This document shows, piece by piece, positions 1 to 10,105 of a stretch of 64,000 nucleotides of DNA. The translations under genes were made by a program, and so were the position numbers. The stretch covers positions 1 to 64,000 of the forward strand of contig ONLL01000003.1 of assembly GCA_900318685.1 (NCBI GenBank), given 5' to 3'. The notes beneath the pieces are model-generated. The model was not told where the DNA came from. It did no database searches and was given only the letters and a program-made list of their open reading frames with translations. Positions within the stretch are counted from its first letter, which is position 1, and each line of letters starts with the position of its first letter. The DNA comes from an uncultured Prevotellaceae bacterium. GTDB lineage: Bacteria; Bacteroidota; Bacteroidia; Bacteroidales; Bacteroidaceae.

Positions 1-3000
1 GGAAGTCTTACCGCCACCGACGATGAGCTGGAACTGGTTGACTACTATCCCAAGACAGGACAGAAATACTATATCCGATTCGTGCAAAGCACCTTCAGCC
101 GTTTCGTCCACGAGATGGGCTGTCCAGGCATGGCTGACACCTACAACGATCACGCACCTGTGCTTTGTGTCAGTAGTTGTACCACCGTGGGTGGAGATGC
201 TGTGAATGGAAAAGCCGCCGCTTCCTATACACCCAACATGAAAGCCTTGACCTGGACGCTGGAGCAGAGCGGCGATACCTATCGTGTCAAGAGCGACAAC
301 GGGCTTTATATCGGAAACACGACCAAGGTGACTTGCTTTGGCAGTGAACGAGATATTTTCTCTATCGTCTCTATAACTGGCGACGCTGCCGACTTCTCTG
401 TTAGGATAAGAACAAGTGACCATGAACTGACCCTCACAGATACTGGGCATCCAAACAATGCCTTCAACATACCAGGGGCTAAACAGCCAAGGTACGTGCA
501 GTCTTCAGCCAGCAATATTGCAGATGCAGAGGTTTTGGATTTCGTGCGTAACGACGACCCGATGCCCCTGGACATACCTGCCATGGAAGATGGTCAAATG
601 TACTATCTTTATTTTGGCGGTAAAGCGCAAATACTGACAAAAGTCCATGTAGATGCCAACGGCTACTATTCCTTTGAACCCACCGATGGCCGGTACGTTC
701 GCTGGACCGACACGGGCTACGACTACTCAGAGACTGCCGACGATGCCGCCAAGTTTGTAGTGCGTGCCGAGCGTACAGGCTGGCATCTGGAGCGCGTTAG
801 TGAAAGCGTCAATGTAAAAGTGACGGTGGCCAGCGGCAATGCCTTCTCCGAAGTTTATCAGTATCGTAACGCCAAAAACGACGGAGTGGCTGACACTTGG
901 TTCAAGGCAGAACGATTTTATGGCTTTGAAGAAGGCGCTAAATACGTGTTCTATTTCAAAAACAACACCACGTATGGCATGTACGATTCGGAAATGGAGC
1001 ATGGAGGCGACTGTCTGCTGATGAATAAGACTGGTAACTACGGCAGTATGGCGTGGATGGCCGTTGATTTTGAAGAAGTCGATGGCATTAACTACTGCCA
1101 CTTCAAGAACGAGTTTGGACGTTACATCGCTTGGGACAGTCAACAAAAGAAGTACATCGTTACTAACGACGCTACAAATGCTGCGCTTTTTACGCAAGTA
1201 GGTGGTGACCATGGTTTTATGTTGCAGCGGCAGGGGGGCAACGGCTTTTTCTACCCACAAGGTAGCTACTTCTACGACAAGGTCCCCGCCAACGCTGACG
1301 AGCGGCTGACTGCCTGCATCTATTTTAAAAAGGTGACATCCGACGATGCGTGGTTTGATGACGCCACGGCAGACTATGAGGTGCTCCATCGCACGTCCTA
1401 TTTCCAAGAACGTGCCAATGCGCTGGCCGATGCCGGCGAGAGGTTCACGCAGGAGTTCCTGCAGCCCGACCGTTCAGACCATCCCGGCATGACCGCCAAG
1501 GTGGTCGACGGACAGACCATCTACACGCAGAATACACCCACCTACAAGATGATACGCTATGTCAAGCAGGGCGACTTTGTGGCACTCTGGTTCTCTACCA
1601 CGAACGGCACGAGTCCTTCCAAGCACAACGCTTTTCAGCGGTGGTATTTGTACGACAGCGAGAAACCTCTGACCCATAAGTACTATTTGCCCTTCTACAA
1701 TAGTGACGCTTTCGTCTACAAGAACGGACTGGTGATGGGTGCTGGCCTTTACAATGGCAACGAGGTAAATATCAGCAAAACAAACCAGTATGTGTACAAT
1801 TCGCTTGTTGCCCGCCTGCCCACTGACGAGACATCGGTCACTATCGCCTGCGATTTCAGCTACGACAATAGCGACGGCAATTACAAACGAAGCGATATGA
1901 GCCTCCAATTCCCCCGTGCCACCAGCATGGCCGAGGGCGGCAACCTGACCGAGCCCACGCTGAGCCTGCGGCAGGTGTGGACGCTCATTGACGCCAAGGA
2001 GATGGCCAACCTGGTGGTGACCAATACGGGCAACGACTGGCTGGAGGAGCGCACCATCCACTTCTCTAATAAGACGCAGGGAATTGTCAAGGAATATATC
2101 CCCCTGCGCTATGAGATAGCGGAATACTGGTTCTACAAGAACTACACAGGCGAAGAATCCCAACGCATTGATGCGAATCTGGTATCGATGGGGCAGGTAG
2201 ATGGCAGCCAGCCAAACAATTACTATCAGATTGAGGTGGAAGATCCAAACAACACGGGTATCACCTTCGACAATCCTATACTCCCGATGACTCGTGAAAC
2301 TCCTAACAATGGTTTCTTCCCTAATACGGTGTACACGCGCCGTCGACTGCTTTCGTTCAGTTATCCCAGCAGTCGTCAGGTGCCCGCAGGGTCAAAAGTA
2401 ATCGTTAAGGTGTATGCCTACGACAACCCTGCAAAGGGTGGGGGCGGTGCGAAGTACAACGTGGCCAAGTTCACCCTGGAATTTGACGGTAATACTGAGA
2501 CGGTGCCCTATATGGACGTGGTGGGTGACGATGCCGCCTATGCATGGCGCTCTCCCGAGTACCTGCGTAAGCTTTGTGGCGCCCCGAAGGCTTTCCTGAA
2601 CTTCGACTATAACCATGCCTACAAATTCATCTCGCCCAACAACACCAGCCTGCAAGAGGCTGCGATGGCCCCTCTGCCCCTCGACTACACCAAGACCAGC
2701 TATGCCTTTGCACGCCGACCCAAAAACACACGTATTGCGGCAGGATGGGGCAGCTCGGCCGTGGGCAACACACACACTGCCCCTACCGATAATAACTCCA
2801 CTTCACATAATGGTACATACATCATCAATAGTGTCAGCGATTACACAGGCATTAAGTTCTCCAATGACTATGATCCTGGCTTCCTCTTCGTCGATGCTTC
2901 CGACATGCCGGGCGACGTGGCCAGCGTGTCGTTCTCAGGCGATTTCTGCGAAGGCTCCAAGCTGATGTGCTCCGGATGGATGACCTCGTTGCAGGGCGGC

Positions 3001-6000
3001 TATGGTGTCACCTCATCGGGCAGTGTGATTCTCACCGTCGTCGGACGCAAGTACGACGCGGCTGATCCTCAGTCGTACACCGAGGACGAGATCTACAGTT
3101 TCTGTCCGGGACAGCTGACCTACCAAGCCCGCCGCGCCAACGGCGACCTGCTCTTCCCCGACGAGCACAAGAAGTTCAGTAAGAATGGTGACTACATCTG
3201 GCAACAGTTCTACTTCGAGTTCTACGGCAATGGTTCCGACGAGTATTTCCTCCGCATCGAGAACAATGCCACCGGCACCCAAGGCGGTGACTATATGCTC
3301 GACGACGTATGGGTCTTTTCCATCCTGCCCAAGATTGAGACCGGAACCATCCTGCCCCTTTGTGGCGGTTCGATAGAGACCATTCGCCTTGACAACGACT
3401 TCGGGAGCCTGCTTAACTCCCTCTCTGTCAAAGAATGGGAAGAGGGCGAGCAAGAGAAGCTCAACTACATCGGCCTGGTTTACATCGATTGGGACAAGTT
3501 CCTCGTCGACATGAAGGCCGCCGTAGAGGCTATCGACCACATCACCTACACCTATGATGCCTTTATCAACATGCTGGAAGAAGGGATCTTGAACCAAGGC
3601 AGTTACCAGGAGGCCTACAAAAACATCTTCAACGCCTCAATAATGAAGGCGGGCAACAGCAACACGCCTGCATATATGAGTTATACGTGGAGCAACAAGT
3701 TTAATTCTGCCCACCATAAGCCATACGACTTCGGTCGCTTCTATACCAATGCCGACCCTGCCGGTACGGTTTACTATTATACTGAAGACGACCGGCGTAA
3801 ACTAATCATCGACGGCGGCATGGACATCACCACCTTCGAATACTACCATAACTACCGTCTGCTGGCCGCCATCCTGCCTGAGCCGCTGACGAATGCCCAC
3901 ATCGACAGGTTCTACAACTACTTCAACGTGCTCAGCACCTGTTCCAAGCGCTCGGAGCTCTTCCTCGAACCCTACATTGAGGTTGCTGGCATAGGAGGAC
4001 GCCAGGATCTCTATGAGAATGACTATTGTGAAAACACCATCCAGACCCTCGCCCTCAAGCTGACAGCCCTCAAGCTGAATTTTGAAACCCAGGAAATGGA
4101 AGTGGATACCCTCAATAACGTCTTCTTCGACTGGTGGGTTGGTACGAAGGACATCTCGGGCAAGGTGAGCAATTTCAACGCCCAGAAGTACGATGACGGT
4201 ACCGTAAGCTTTACCCTGCAGCACGCCCTGAAGTGCCTGCGCTACAACTACCCCACTGCCGGCAGCCTCAGTGATGTCAGCGCGCCTGCCGTCAACCCCA
4301 CCTATCCTGAATATGAACTGACGCAGGCCATGGTCGACTATCTGAAGCAGCTGTCGGAGCCTGCCGACGGCAGCCAGCCTCAGCTCTACCTTTATTGTAG
4401 GGTGATCAACATGTTGCTCGATCGAGATCATGTAAAGCTGGAAGAGGAGATAGGCGGCAATTATGCGTATCTCTGCGCCATGCCCATCTATACCAATGTA
4501 GGCGAGGGACTGAGTAACAACTACTACTTCAGCTGTAGCGAGCCTCAATCGCTGAAGGTGAAGGTGAAAGAGGTGGCCCCGAGCATCAGCATCGGCTTCC
4601 CCGGCAAGCATTATCCCGACGACTTGGGACTGCTTAGCGTGCGCATCGCGAAGAAGCAGTTTGAGCAGGTGAACGAGCGCACACCAGGTCATACCAAGTT
4701 GCACATCCCCATCAGGAATGTAAAAGTGGAATCAGCAGGCGCTGTGGGAATCAAGATACAGGAGACGAGGGATAATGGAGACGGCACCTTTAATGGTAAC
4801 GTCATCCTGCTCACCACTACCGACGACAGCGACATGGAGCGGTACCTGTTTAATGACTATAACTTCCTTGACGGTGTTCCCGTGGGAATCATCACCTACC
4901 TCAACGGCACTCCCAACGGTGTGGATAGCCCGTCTGAGGCATTGGTATGCTACTTTAAAGATAACTTCAAGGTCCGAGAGGGCTACAGCTACACGCTTAA
5001 GTTCCCCTTCACCGAGCGCATAAGTGGGGACCAACCATCTACCCAATGCGACGGCTATAGTGCTTTTATCATTAGGATTGTGCCTGACTATGAGGTCTGG
5101 ACGGGCGCTGCCGGCAACACAGACTGGAGTAATGACGACAATTGGCGACGTGCCGACTACGACGAGCTGCAGGCCGCCAATGGCACCACGCTCAAGGACA
5201 CCTATCTGTGGAACGGACATGTGAAGGACGACGGCACCATCGACGAAGCAGCTTCCAACCCCGACGGCACACCTAAAGTGAACTATATCACGGCTGCCGA
5301 TCGACATAAGCGGCGTGGCTATGCACCGCTCTACTGTACCAACATTCTGATGATGACCAACGAGACCGCCCCAACTGCCGTGCTCTACGATGACGGTGAC
5401 GAAGTTATTGGCGGCGTGAAGACGGGTTTCCCCGCCCTGCGCAACACGTCCTCTCCGCTCATCCGTTACGACTTCCAAGGTCACAGCTGGCCTTACGAAG
5501 GGAACAGTGAGAACGCTACCGACCCCTACAACCCTGGCACCAAAATACGCCAGGAGGGCGATATCATCACCGAACTCTACGCCAGCAACGTCTGCGACGG
5601 CATTGTCTTCCAGCCTGAGACGGAGTTGCTGCATGCCGAGTGGCTCAACTACCAGAAGGCGTGGGTGGAGTTCGCCTTGGACAAAAACAAATGGCATCTG
5701 GTGGGCTCGCCGCTGAAGAATACTATCTCGGGTGAGTGGTATTCCCCCACCTGGAGCGCCCGCCAGGAGACCACCTACTATGATCCGGTGCAGTTCGATT
5801 ATCTCCCCGTGAGCAGCATCAAGCACTACAATGCCCATGGCGCACTCGTCAATGCGGATACGTATAGCTTGGGCTACGACCGCTTTGCCCCCGCTGTCTA
5901 CCAGCGTGCGTGGGACAAGGCCAAGGCCGTGCTCTATGAGAGCGGGGCCGTTTGGAGTGCCGCTGATGGCGATCAGGCCGACACTAACACTGGCGACCCA

Positions 6001-7524
6001 GGCATGGGCCAATGGATTCCCCAAGGAGACGGCTTCGAATGGCAGCAAGACCTCAACGCCAGCGACTACCTGAACCGACTGACCTATAGGCCCATGGGTA
6101 TGAGCAAGGTCAACGTGGCTGTCCGTGGAACGTGGAGTGGAGCCTACAACGACCACACCGTGCCTTACGACGGCGGCTTCAGCATCATGCCTATCAACCA
6201 TTTCAAGGAGCATAACGACGAAACCAAACAGACGGTGTTCCGCTTGCCCAAGGAAGACCATTACTACGATATCTGGGACTGGGGCAAGACTTATAGCTTA
6301 GGCCGCCGTGTCCGCGTGTTTATTAAAGATGTGAACAATCCATGGCCTACGGATGCAAGTTGGCTCAACAGCATCACTTCGGACAACACCATCGAGTTGA
6401 ACTACCGAGGACGCCTGCGCTCCGACGACCTGCGCCTCGATGCTCCTACCCCGGAAGTGCCCAGTCCGCAGCCGAAGCAGTACACTGTAACGCTGAAGAA
6501 TGAAGGTCAGGGTAGCGTGGGATTCTTCCTCGCCTGCAACCCCTTCATCTGCGGACTCGATATGAAGAAGTTCTTTGCCGTCAATACTAATCTGGCTCCC
6601 TATTACTTGGTGCTGAAGGATAGCGAGATAGCTACTGACGCAAATCTGACTCCGACGGAATGGAAATGGACTGACGTAATTGTCAACGGAAATAGCGGCA
6701 GCGACGGCTTCGAAGGCCTGCAGGTGGTACCTGCACGTCGCGGCTTCTTCGTCCGCGCAAAAGATGGCGGCAATCTGAACGAGACCACCGTGACCTTCAC
6801 CACCGACATGATGGTGGCTGCACGCCCCTCCGTTACCGTACCGCCAGGCACGAATCCTGCCCCCATGCGTGTTCAAGGAGACATATTATTCCCTTACCTC
6901 TCCATCCTTGCGCAGCGCGATGGTAACGTCAGTGAGGCCCGTGTCATCGTCAGCCCCGATGCCAGTAATACCTTCCGTCCAGAGGAAGATCTTGAGACCT
7001 TCCTCGTCAGCGATATCTCGTCGTCGATACCCGTGGTCTTCACGCTTACAGGGCGCCTGGCCACCAGCATCAACCGCCTACATCATTTCAACTGTCTGCC
7101 CCTCGGCATCATCAGCAACAGCACCGACCCTGCCATCCTCACCTTCCATGGAGTGGAAAACGTGAGCAGCGACCTCCAGCTCTACGACGCCTATCTACAG
7201 ACGTTCACGCCGCTAGCCAATGGCACCAGCCTTCGAGTGCCGGGCTCTACGCAAAACCGTTTCTACCTCGTCACCAGCATCAACGAAGAGACAGGCTCTG
7301 ACGCAGATATTCAGATTCTTCCCGTCCCAGGAGGCGTGCGCGTCACTACGATTGGCGGCGAACCTCTTACGCAGGTCTCTGTCTATGATACTGCAGGCCG
7401 CTTGGTTGCAAATGGAAATGCAGGTCAGTCTGAATGTTCTCTAAGCTTGCCAAAGGGTGTCTACGCTGTAAAGGCTGAGACGGCAAACCGGCATCAGGTG
7501 AAGATGGTCATGGTGGGCCAGTGA
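1..7524 (+). CDS. Giant secreted surface protein, C-terminal 2507 residues (5' end outside window)
   Basis: The frame is open from base 1, so the gene starts upstream; the first ATG at 82 is internal. The visible part is about 2,500 residues, rich in Asp, Asn, Tyr and Thr and with few long hydrophobic stretches, as expected for an extracellular beta-rich protein. Near residue 1700 there is a W-T-G-A-x(3)-D-W-x(4)-N-W motif of a kind common in Bacteroidetes adhesin-like proteins. The last ~70 residues (VYDTAGRLV, then a GVYAVKAE-like strand and a short basic tail) resemble the type A C-terminal sorting domain of the type IX secretion system. I infer export through T9SS and surface attachment. 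No catalytic domain is recognised. It ends 10 bp before the convergent GH9 gene. Confidence 0.75.
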   Translation, partial: GSLTATDDELELVDYYPKTGQKYYIRFVQSTFSRFVHEMGCPGMADTYNDHAPVLCVSSCTTVGGDAVNGKAAASYTPNMKALTWTLEQSGDTYRVKSDNGLYIGNTTKVTCFGSERDIFSIVSITGDAADFSVRIRTSDHELTLTDTGHPNNAFNIPGAKQPRYVQSSASNIADAEVLDFVRNDDPMPLDIPAMEDGQMYYLYFGGKAQILTKVHVDANGYYSFEPTDGRYVRWTDTGYDYSETADDAAKFVVRAERTGWHLERVSESVNVKVTVASGNAFSEVYQYRNAKNDGVADTWFKAERFYGFEEGAKYVFYFKNNTTYGMYDSEMEHGGDCLLMNKTGNYGSMAWMAVDFEEVDGINYCHFKNEFGRYIAWDSQQKKYIVTNDATNAALFTQVGGDHGFMLQRQGGNGFFYPQGSYFYDKVPANADERLTACIYFKKVTSDDAWFDDATADYEVLHRTSYFQERANALADAGERFTQEFLQPDRSDHPGMTAKVVDGQTIYTQNTPTYKMIRYVKQGDFVALWFSTTNGTSPSKHNAFQRWYLYDSEKPLTHKYYLPFYNSDAFVYKNGLVMGAGLYNGNEVNISKTNQYVYNSLVARLPTDETSVTIACDFSYDNSDGNYKRSDMSLQFPRATSMAEGGNLTEPTLSLRQVWTLIDAKEMANLVVTNTGNDWLEERTIHFSNKTQGIVKEYIPLRYEIAEYWFYKNYTGEESQRIDANLVSMGQVDGSQPNNYYQIEVEDPNNTGITFDNPILPMTRETPNNGFFPNTVYTRRRLLSFSYPSSRQVPAGSKVIVKVYAYDNPAKGGGGAKYNVAKFTLEFDGNTETVPYMDVVGDDAAYAWRSPEYLRKLCGAPKAFLNFDYNHAYKFISPNNTSLQEAAMAPLPLDYTKTSYAFARRPKNTRIAAGWGSSAVGNTHTAPTDNNSTSHNGTYIINSVSDYTGIKFSNDYDPGFLFVDASDMPGDVASVSFSGDFCEGSKLMCSGWMTSLQGGYGVTSSGSVILTVVGRKYDAADPQSYTEDEIYSFCPGQLTYQARRANGDLLFPDEHKKFSKNGDYIWQQFYFEFYGNGSDEYFLRIENNATGTQGGDYMLDDVWVFSILPKIETGTILPLCGGSIETIRLDNDFGSLLNSLSVKEWEEGEQEKLNYIGLVYIDWDKFLVDMKAAVEAIDHITYTYDAFINMLEEGILNQGSYQEAYKNIFNASIMKAGNSNTPAYMSYTWSNKFNSAHHKPYDFGRFYTNADPAGTVYYYTEDDRRKLIIDGGMDITTFEYYHNYRLLAAILPEPLTNAHIDRFYNYFNVLSTCSKRSELFLEPYIEVAGIGGRQDLYENDYCENTIQTLALKLTALKLNFETQEMEVDTLNNVFFDWWVGTKDISGKVSNFNAQKYDDGTVSFTLQHALKCLRYNYPTAGSLSDVSAPAVNPTYPEYELTQAMVDYLKQLSEPADGSQPQLYLYCRVINMLLDRDHVKLEEEIGGNYAYLCAMPIYTNVGEGLSNNYYFSCSEPQSLKVKVKEVAPSISIGFPGKHYPDDLGLLSVRIAKKQFEQVNERTPGHTKLHIPIRNVKVESAGAVGIKIQETRDNGDGTFNGNVILLTTTDDSDMERYLFNDYNFLDGVPVGIITYLNGTPNGVDSPSEALVCYFKDNFKVREGYSYTLKFPFTERISGDQPSTQCDGYSAFIIRIVPDYEVWTGAAGNTDWSNDDNWRRADYDELQAANGTTLKDTYLWNGHVKDDGTIDEAASNPDGTPKVNYITAADRHKRRGYAPLYCTNILMMTNETAPTAVLYDDGDEVIGGVKTGFPALRNTSSPLIRYDFQGHSWPYEGNSENATDPYNPGTKIRQEGDIITELYASNVCDGIVFQPETELLHAEWLNYQKAWVEFALDKNKWHLVGSPLKNTISGEWYSPTWSARQETTYYDPVQFDYLPVSSIKHYNAHGALVNADTYSLGYDRFAPAVYQRAWDKAKAVLYESGAVWSAADGDQADTNTGDPGMGQWIPQGDGFEWQQDLNASDYLNRLTYRPMGMSKVNVAVRGTWSGAYNDHTVPYDGGFSIMPINHFKEHNDETKQTVFRLPKEDHYYDIWDWGKTYSLGRRVRVFIKDVNNPWPTDASWLNSITSDNTIELNYRGRLRSDDLRLDAPTPEVPSPQPKQYTVTLKNEGQGSVGFFLACNPFICGLDMKKFFAVNTNLAPYYLVLKDSEIATDANLTPTEWKWTDVIVNGNSGSDGFEGLQVVPARRGFFVRAKDGGNLNETTVTFTTDMMVAARPSVTVPPGTNPAPMRVQGDILFPYLSILAQRDGNVSEARVIVSPDASNTFRPEEDLETFLVSDISSSIPVVFTLTGRLATSINRLHHFNCLPLGIISNSTDPAILTFHGVENVSSDLQLYDAYLQTFTPLANGTSLRVPGSTQNRFYLVTSINEETGSDADIQILPVPGGVRVTTIGGEPLTQVSVYDTAGRLVANGNAGQSECSLSLPKGVYAVKAETANRHQVKMVMVGQ

Positions 7525-7534
7525 GTGCTGCGGG

Positions 7535-9898
7535 CTAGTATTCTGCCGTCAGCGACAGCCATTTTCCGGCTGAAGTCAGCCATACCTCTTTATAGCAGGC
7601 ATTGTTGGTGAGGGGCCAGTAGGGCTTGTCGCTGTTTCCGTAAGAGCGTATGCCGACTGGGATTTCGCCCGTCAGCTCGCCTGATGAGAAATTGTCCATC
7701 GACGGATATCTGTGGCCTTCGCCGTAGATGAGCGACTGGCAGAAGGGATTCTTGCCTACTGTCCAGTAGAGCTGTTCGCGCCCGATATCGAGCAGGTCGT
7801 CATCGTGAAGGAAATGTCCGCAGAGGGCGGCTGCCTTCCCAGCGGAGAGAATGATGGCTTCGTTGCCGTTGAAGATGCTGAACCACACGGGAAAGCGCCT
7901 GACATAATGGCTGTCGTCGATTCTTACGCCTTCTCTCAGCTGCATGTCGAAGAGGGCATGGGCATTGTCGGGAGCCCAGAGGTGCAGTCGCCTGAAACCG
8001 TCTTCGTCGGCATACTCACCAGTCTTGTAGATGCCGCTGGATATCATGCCGTAAGGTTTGGTATAGGCGGTCAGACGCTTTAGGTAGTTGCCGTATAGCC
8101 TGATGGCTTGCTCCCATCGCCTGTAGTCGCTGTGTCCGGGCTGACTCTTGCAGAGGGCTGTCAGCGCCTGTATAGGCAGCTGCTCGCGCGATTGGTGGAT
8201 ATAGTGTATGATGGATAGCCGAGTAGTGTCGCGATAGAAATAGCCGGCAAAGTCTCCTTCCTGCTCCTGGCAGTCGAGCGTATAGGCAATGTAACGTGCA
8301 GCCTTGTCGGCATAGTCCTTCTCGCCCGTCAGCTGGTAGAGCTGCGATGCCGACCATGAGGCAGCAGCCATGAAGGTTGCTTCCGAGGTGTTGTAGCTGT
8401 GCTCCATCATGATCTGGAAGGTGTCGATGCCGTCGCGTTCATATTTGTCGGCGGCATAGGCAAAGTCCTCGATGGCGGCCTGTCTCAGCTCGTCGTCGTC
8501 GAGCAGACGTGCGGCATAAGCCTCGATGGCGGCATAGATGAAATTGTCGAAGGCCAGGTTCTGCTTGCGCACAGTGTGGATGTCATCATCCGTTCCAGCG
8601 ATGCCGTCAGTCCAGTGCAGCAGCCCTATGCTACTGGCATGCCAGCCGTCGCCCAGCCTGCATCGCAGCATCTGGCTGAGTCCGTGACGGGCTTCTGCCT
8701 TGAGTTCGTCGGCCAGTTGCGGGCATTGGTCCTTCCTGCTGGCGTAGGCTTCGAGCAGGGCAAAGGTCACCTCTGCCGTCTGGAGTGTCTGTTGCGACAG
8801 GTCGCCGGCATCGTGCCAGCCACCTCCATAGCTGTAGCTTTTGCCGTCGTGGTCGCAGAATACGTCGGTATGGCACTTGCCGTGTATCCCGTCGACGGCC
8901 CAGCCGCACCGCTGACCATAGATGAAGTTCAGTATCTTCTGCTCTGAGCCTAGCAGCACCTCCTTGCTGATGGCGAAGGGCTCTGTGATCAGCGTGTCGT
9001 ACTGGAGCCGATAGCGCCCTTCCTGCCTGAAATCAGAGAAGTCGAGCACGGCCAATGAGTAGCCGAGCGTCGTCGCCGTTTTCTGAATCTTTCCTTGATA
9101 GACCGTCTCTCCCGTCAGATCATCTTTGAGCAGGAACTCGGCAGATGCTCCTGGAGTGACGATGGCCGTCTTGGCTCCGTCAGTCAGATATCCCGACATT
9201 GAGTAGGCGATGTGTCCGGCTGCTGTCTGCCAGCCTTGATAGCTTTCGGGCTGGGCAACATGCTCCAATTGTAGATTTCTGATGAAATAGCGTACCGTAT
9301 CGAGCTTCGACAGGTTCCTGCCTTTCAGATCGACATACAGCCTGAGAGCATCGACATGATTGCGAGGCAGCTCGTCGATCTGATAGATGACATGCTGCCA
9401 CTCCTGCCCTTGCATGTTGACCAGATGAGCGCCCAGCTGGCTGGCGGGATTATTTTGCAGGGTGACGTTCATGTTGGCGATGCCGGCATCCAGGTCGGTG
9501 CGGATGTCGAAAGAGAGGCGGTTGAACTGTCCGAAGTCCTGTCCGCCCAGCGGGAGCGCTACCGAGCAGGTGCCGTAGATGGCATAGTCGGGATCGTCTT
9601 CCGACCCTCTTGCCCGCTGGCCTGTTTCAAGTGGCATCATCATCACCAGACCTTCAGCCGTTTCTTCATGCCTGCCGATGCCTGTATGTTGCCATCCTGT
9701 TAGTGGCAGGCTCTGCCTCTGCAGCACGGGTCTGCCGTTCATCTCCGTCTCGAGGGAGCGGCTCTTGTCGAGGGGCATCAGCTTGTGAGGTTCATCAGCT
9801 TCTGCTGCTACAGCCTCGGACTTGTTCCTTTTGCCTGCGCACATCGACAAGGAGAAAGCCGCGAGGGCGATTAGGATTAACTTCAAAGACGGTTTCAT
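7535..9898 (-). CDS. Glycoside hydrolase family 9 endoglucanase-like lipoprotein
   Basis: 787 residues. The N-terminus is a hydrophobic signal ending in LSMCAG, a plausible lipobox, so the product is probably lipid-anchored. Residues ~50-215 form a jelly-roll-like carbohydrate-binding module; ~225-310 resemble the Ig-like CelD_N domain that precedes GH9 catalytic domains. The (alpha/alpha)6 domain follows, with the GGWHDAGD motif carrying the catalytic-base Asp near residue 360. The C-terminal GKNPF...S...G.G segment and the NACYKEVW segment, whose Glu is the likely proton donor, also fit GH9. The expected activity is hydrolysis of beta-1,4-glucan or a related polymer. The exact substrate cannot be told from sequence. 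It has its own promoter and is divergent from xerD. Confidence 0.88.
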   Translation of the reverse strand: MKPSLKLILIALAAFSLSMCAGKRNKSEAVAAEADEPHKLMPLDKSRSLETEMNGRPVLQRQSLPLTGWQHTGIGRHEETAEGLVMMMPLETGQRARGSEDDPDYAIYGTCSVALPLGGQDFGQFNRLSFDIRTDLDAGIANMNVTLQNNPASQLGAHLVNMQGQEWQHVIYQIDELPRNHVDALRLYVDLKGRNLSKLDTVRYFIRNLQLEHVAQPESYQGWQTAAGHIAYSMSGYLTDGAKTAIVTPGASAEFLLKDDLTGETVYQGKIQKTATTLGYSLAVLDFSDFRQEGRYRLQYDTLITEPFAISKEVLLGSEQKILNFIYGQRCGWAVDGIHGKCHTDVFCDHDGKSYSYGGGWHDAGDLSQQTLQTAEVTFALLEAYASRKDQCPQLADELKAEARHGLSQMLRCRLGDGWHASSIGLLHWTDGIAGTDDDIHTVRKQNLAFDNFIYAAIEAYAARLLDDDELRQAAIEDFAYAADKYERDGIDTFQIMMEHSYNTSEATFMAAASWSASQLYQLTGEKDYADKAARYIAYTLDCQEQEGDFAGYFYRDTTRLSIIHYIHQSREQLPIQALTALCKSQPGHSDYRRWEQAIRLYGNYLKRLTAYTKPYGMISSGIYKTGEYADEDGFRRLHLWAPDNAHALFDMQLREGVRIDDSHYVRRFPVWFSIFNGNEAIILSAGKAAALCGHFLHDDDLLDIGREQLYWTVGKNPFCQSLIYGEGHRYPSMDNFSSGELTGEIPVGIRSYGNSDKPYWPLTNNACYKEVWLTSAGKWLSLTAEY

Positions 9899-9948
9899 CG
9901 CGTTTGTATTTATTCATGTTTGCTTCCGTTATAACGAAAAGTTTGCTG

Positions 9949-9956
9949 CAAAGTTA
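9949..9956 (-). promoter_or_regulatory. -7 box of the GH9 gene
   Basis: TAACTTTG on the minus strand, about 50 nt upstream of the GH9 start, fits the Bacteroidetes TAnnTTTG box. I see no good -33 TTTG partner at the usual spacing. Confidence 0.45.
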
Positions 9957-10031
9957 CGAAAAAAAAGTAAAAGCTGAAAGGCCCAATAGTCGTAAAGTGG
10001 AGGAAAACTTGATAAAAGCCATCAACTTTAC

Positions 10032-10061
10032 TTGTTAATTCAGAAATAATAAGTATCTTTG
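10032..10061 (+). promoter_or_regulatory. Promoter of xerD
   Basis: TTG at 10032-10034, a 19-nt gap, then TATCTTTG at 10054-10061. This matches the Bacteroidetes primary sigma consensus and predicts a leader of roughly 40 nt before the GTG start at 10106. Confidence 0.75.
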
Positions 10062-10105
10062 CACATGAAAAGTGCGACATCAACCGATAAAAACCGTGTA
10101 GAACC

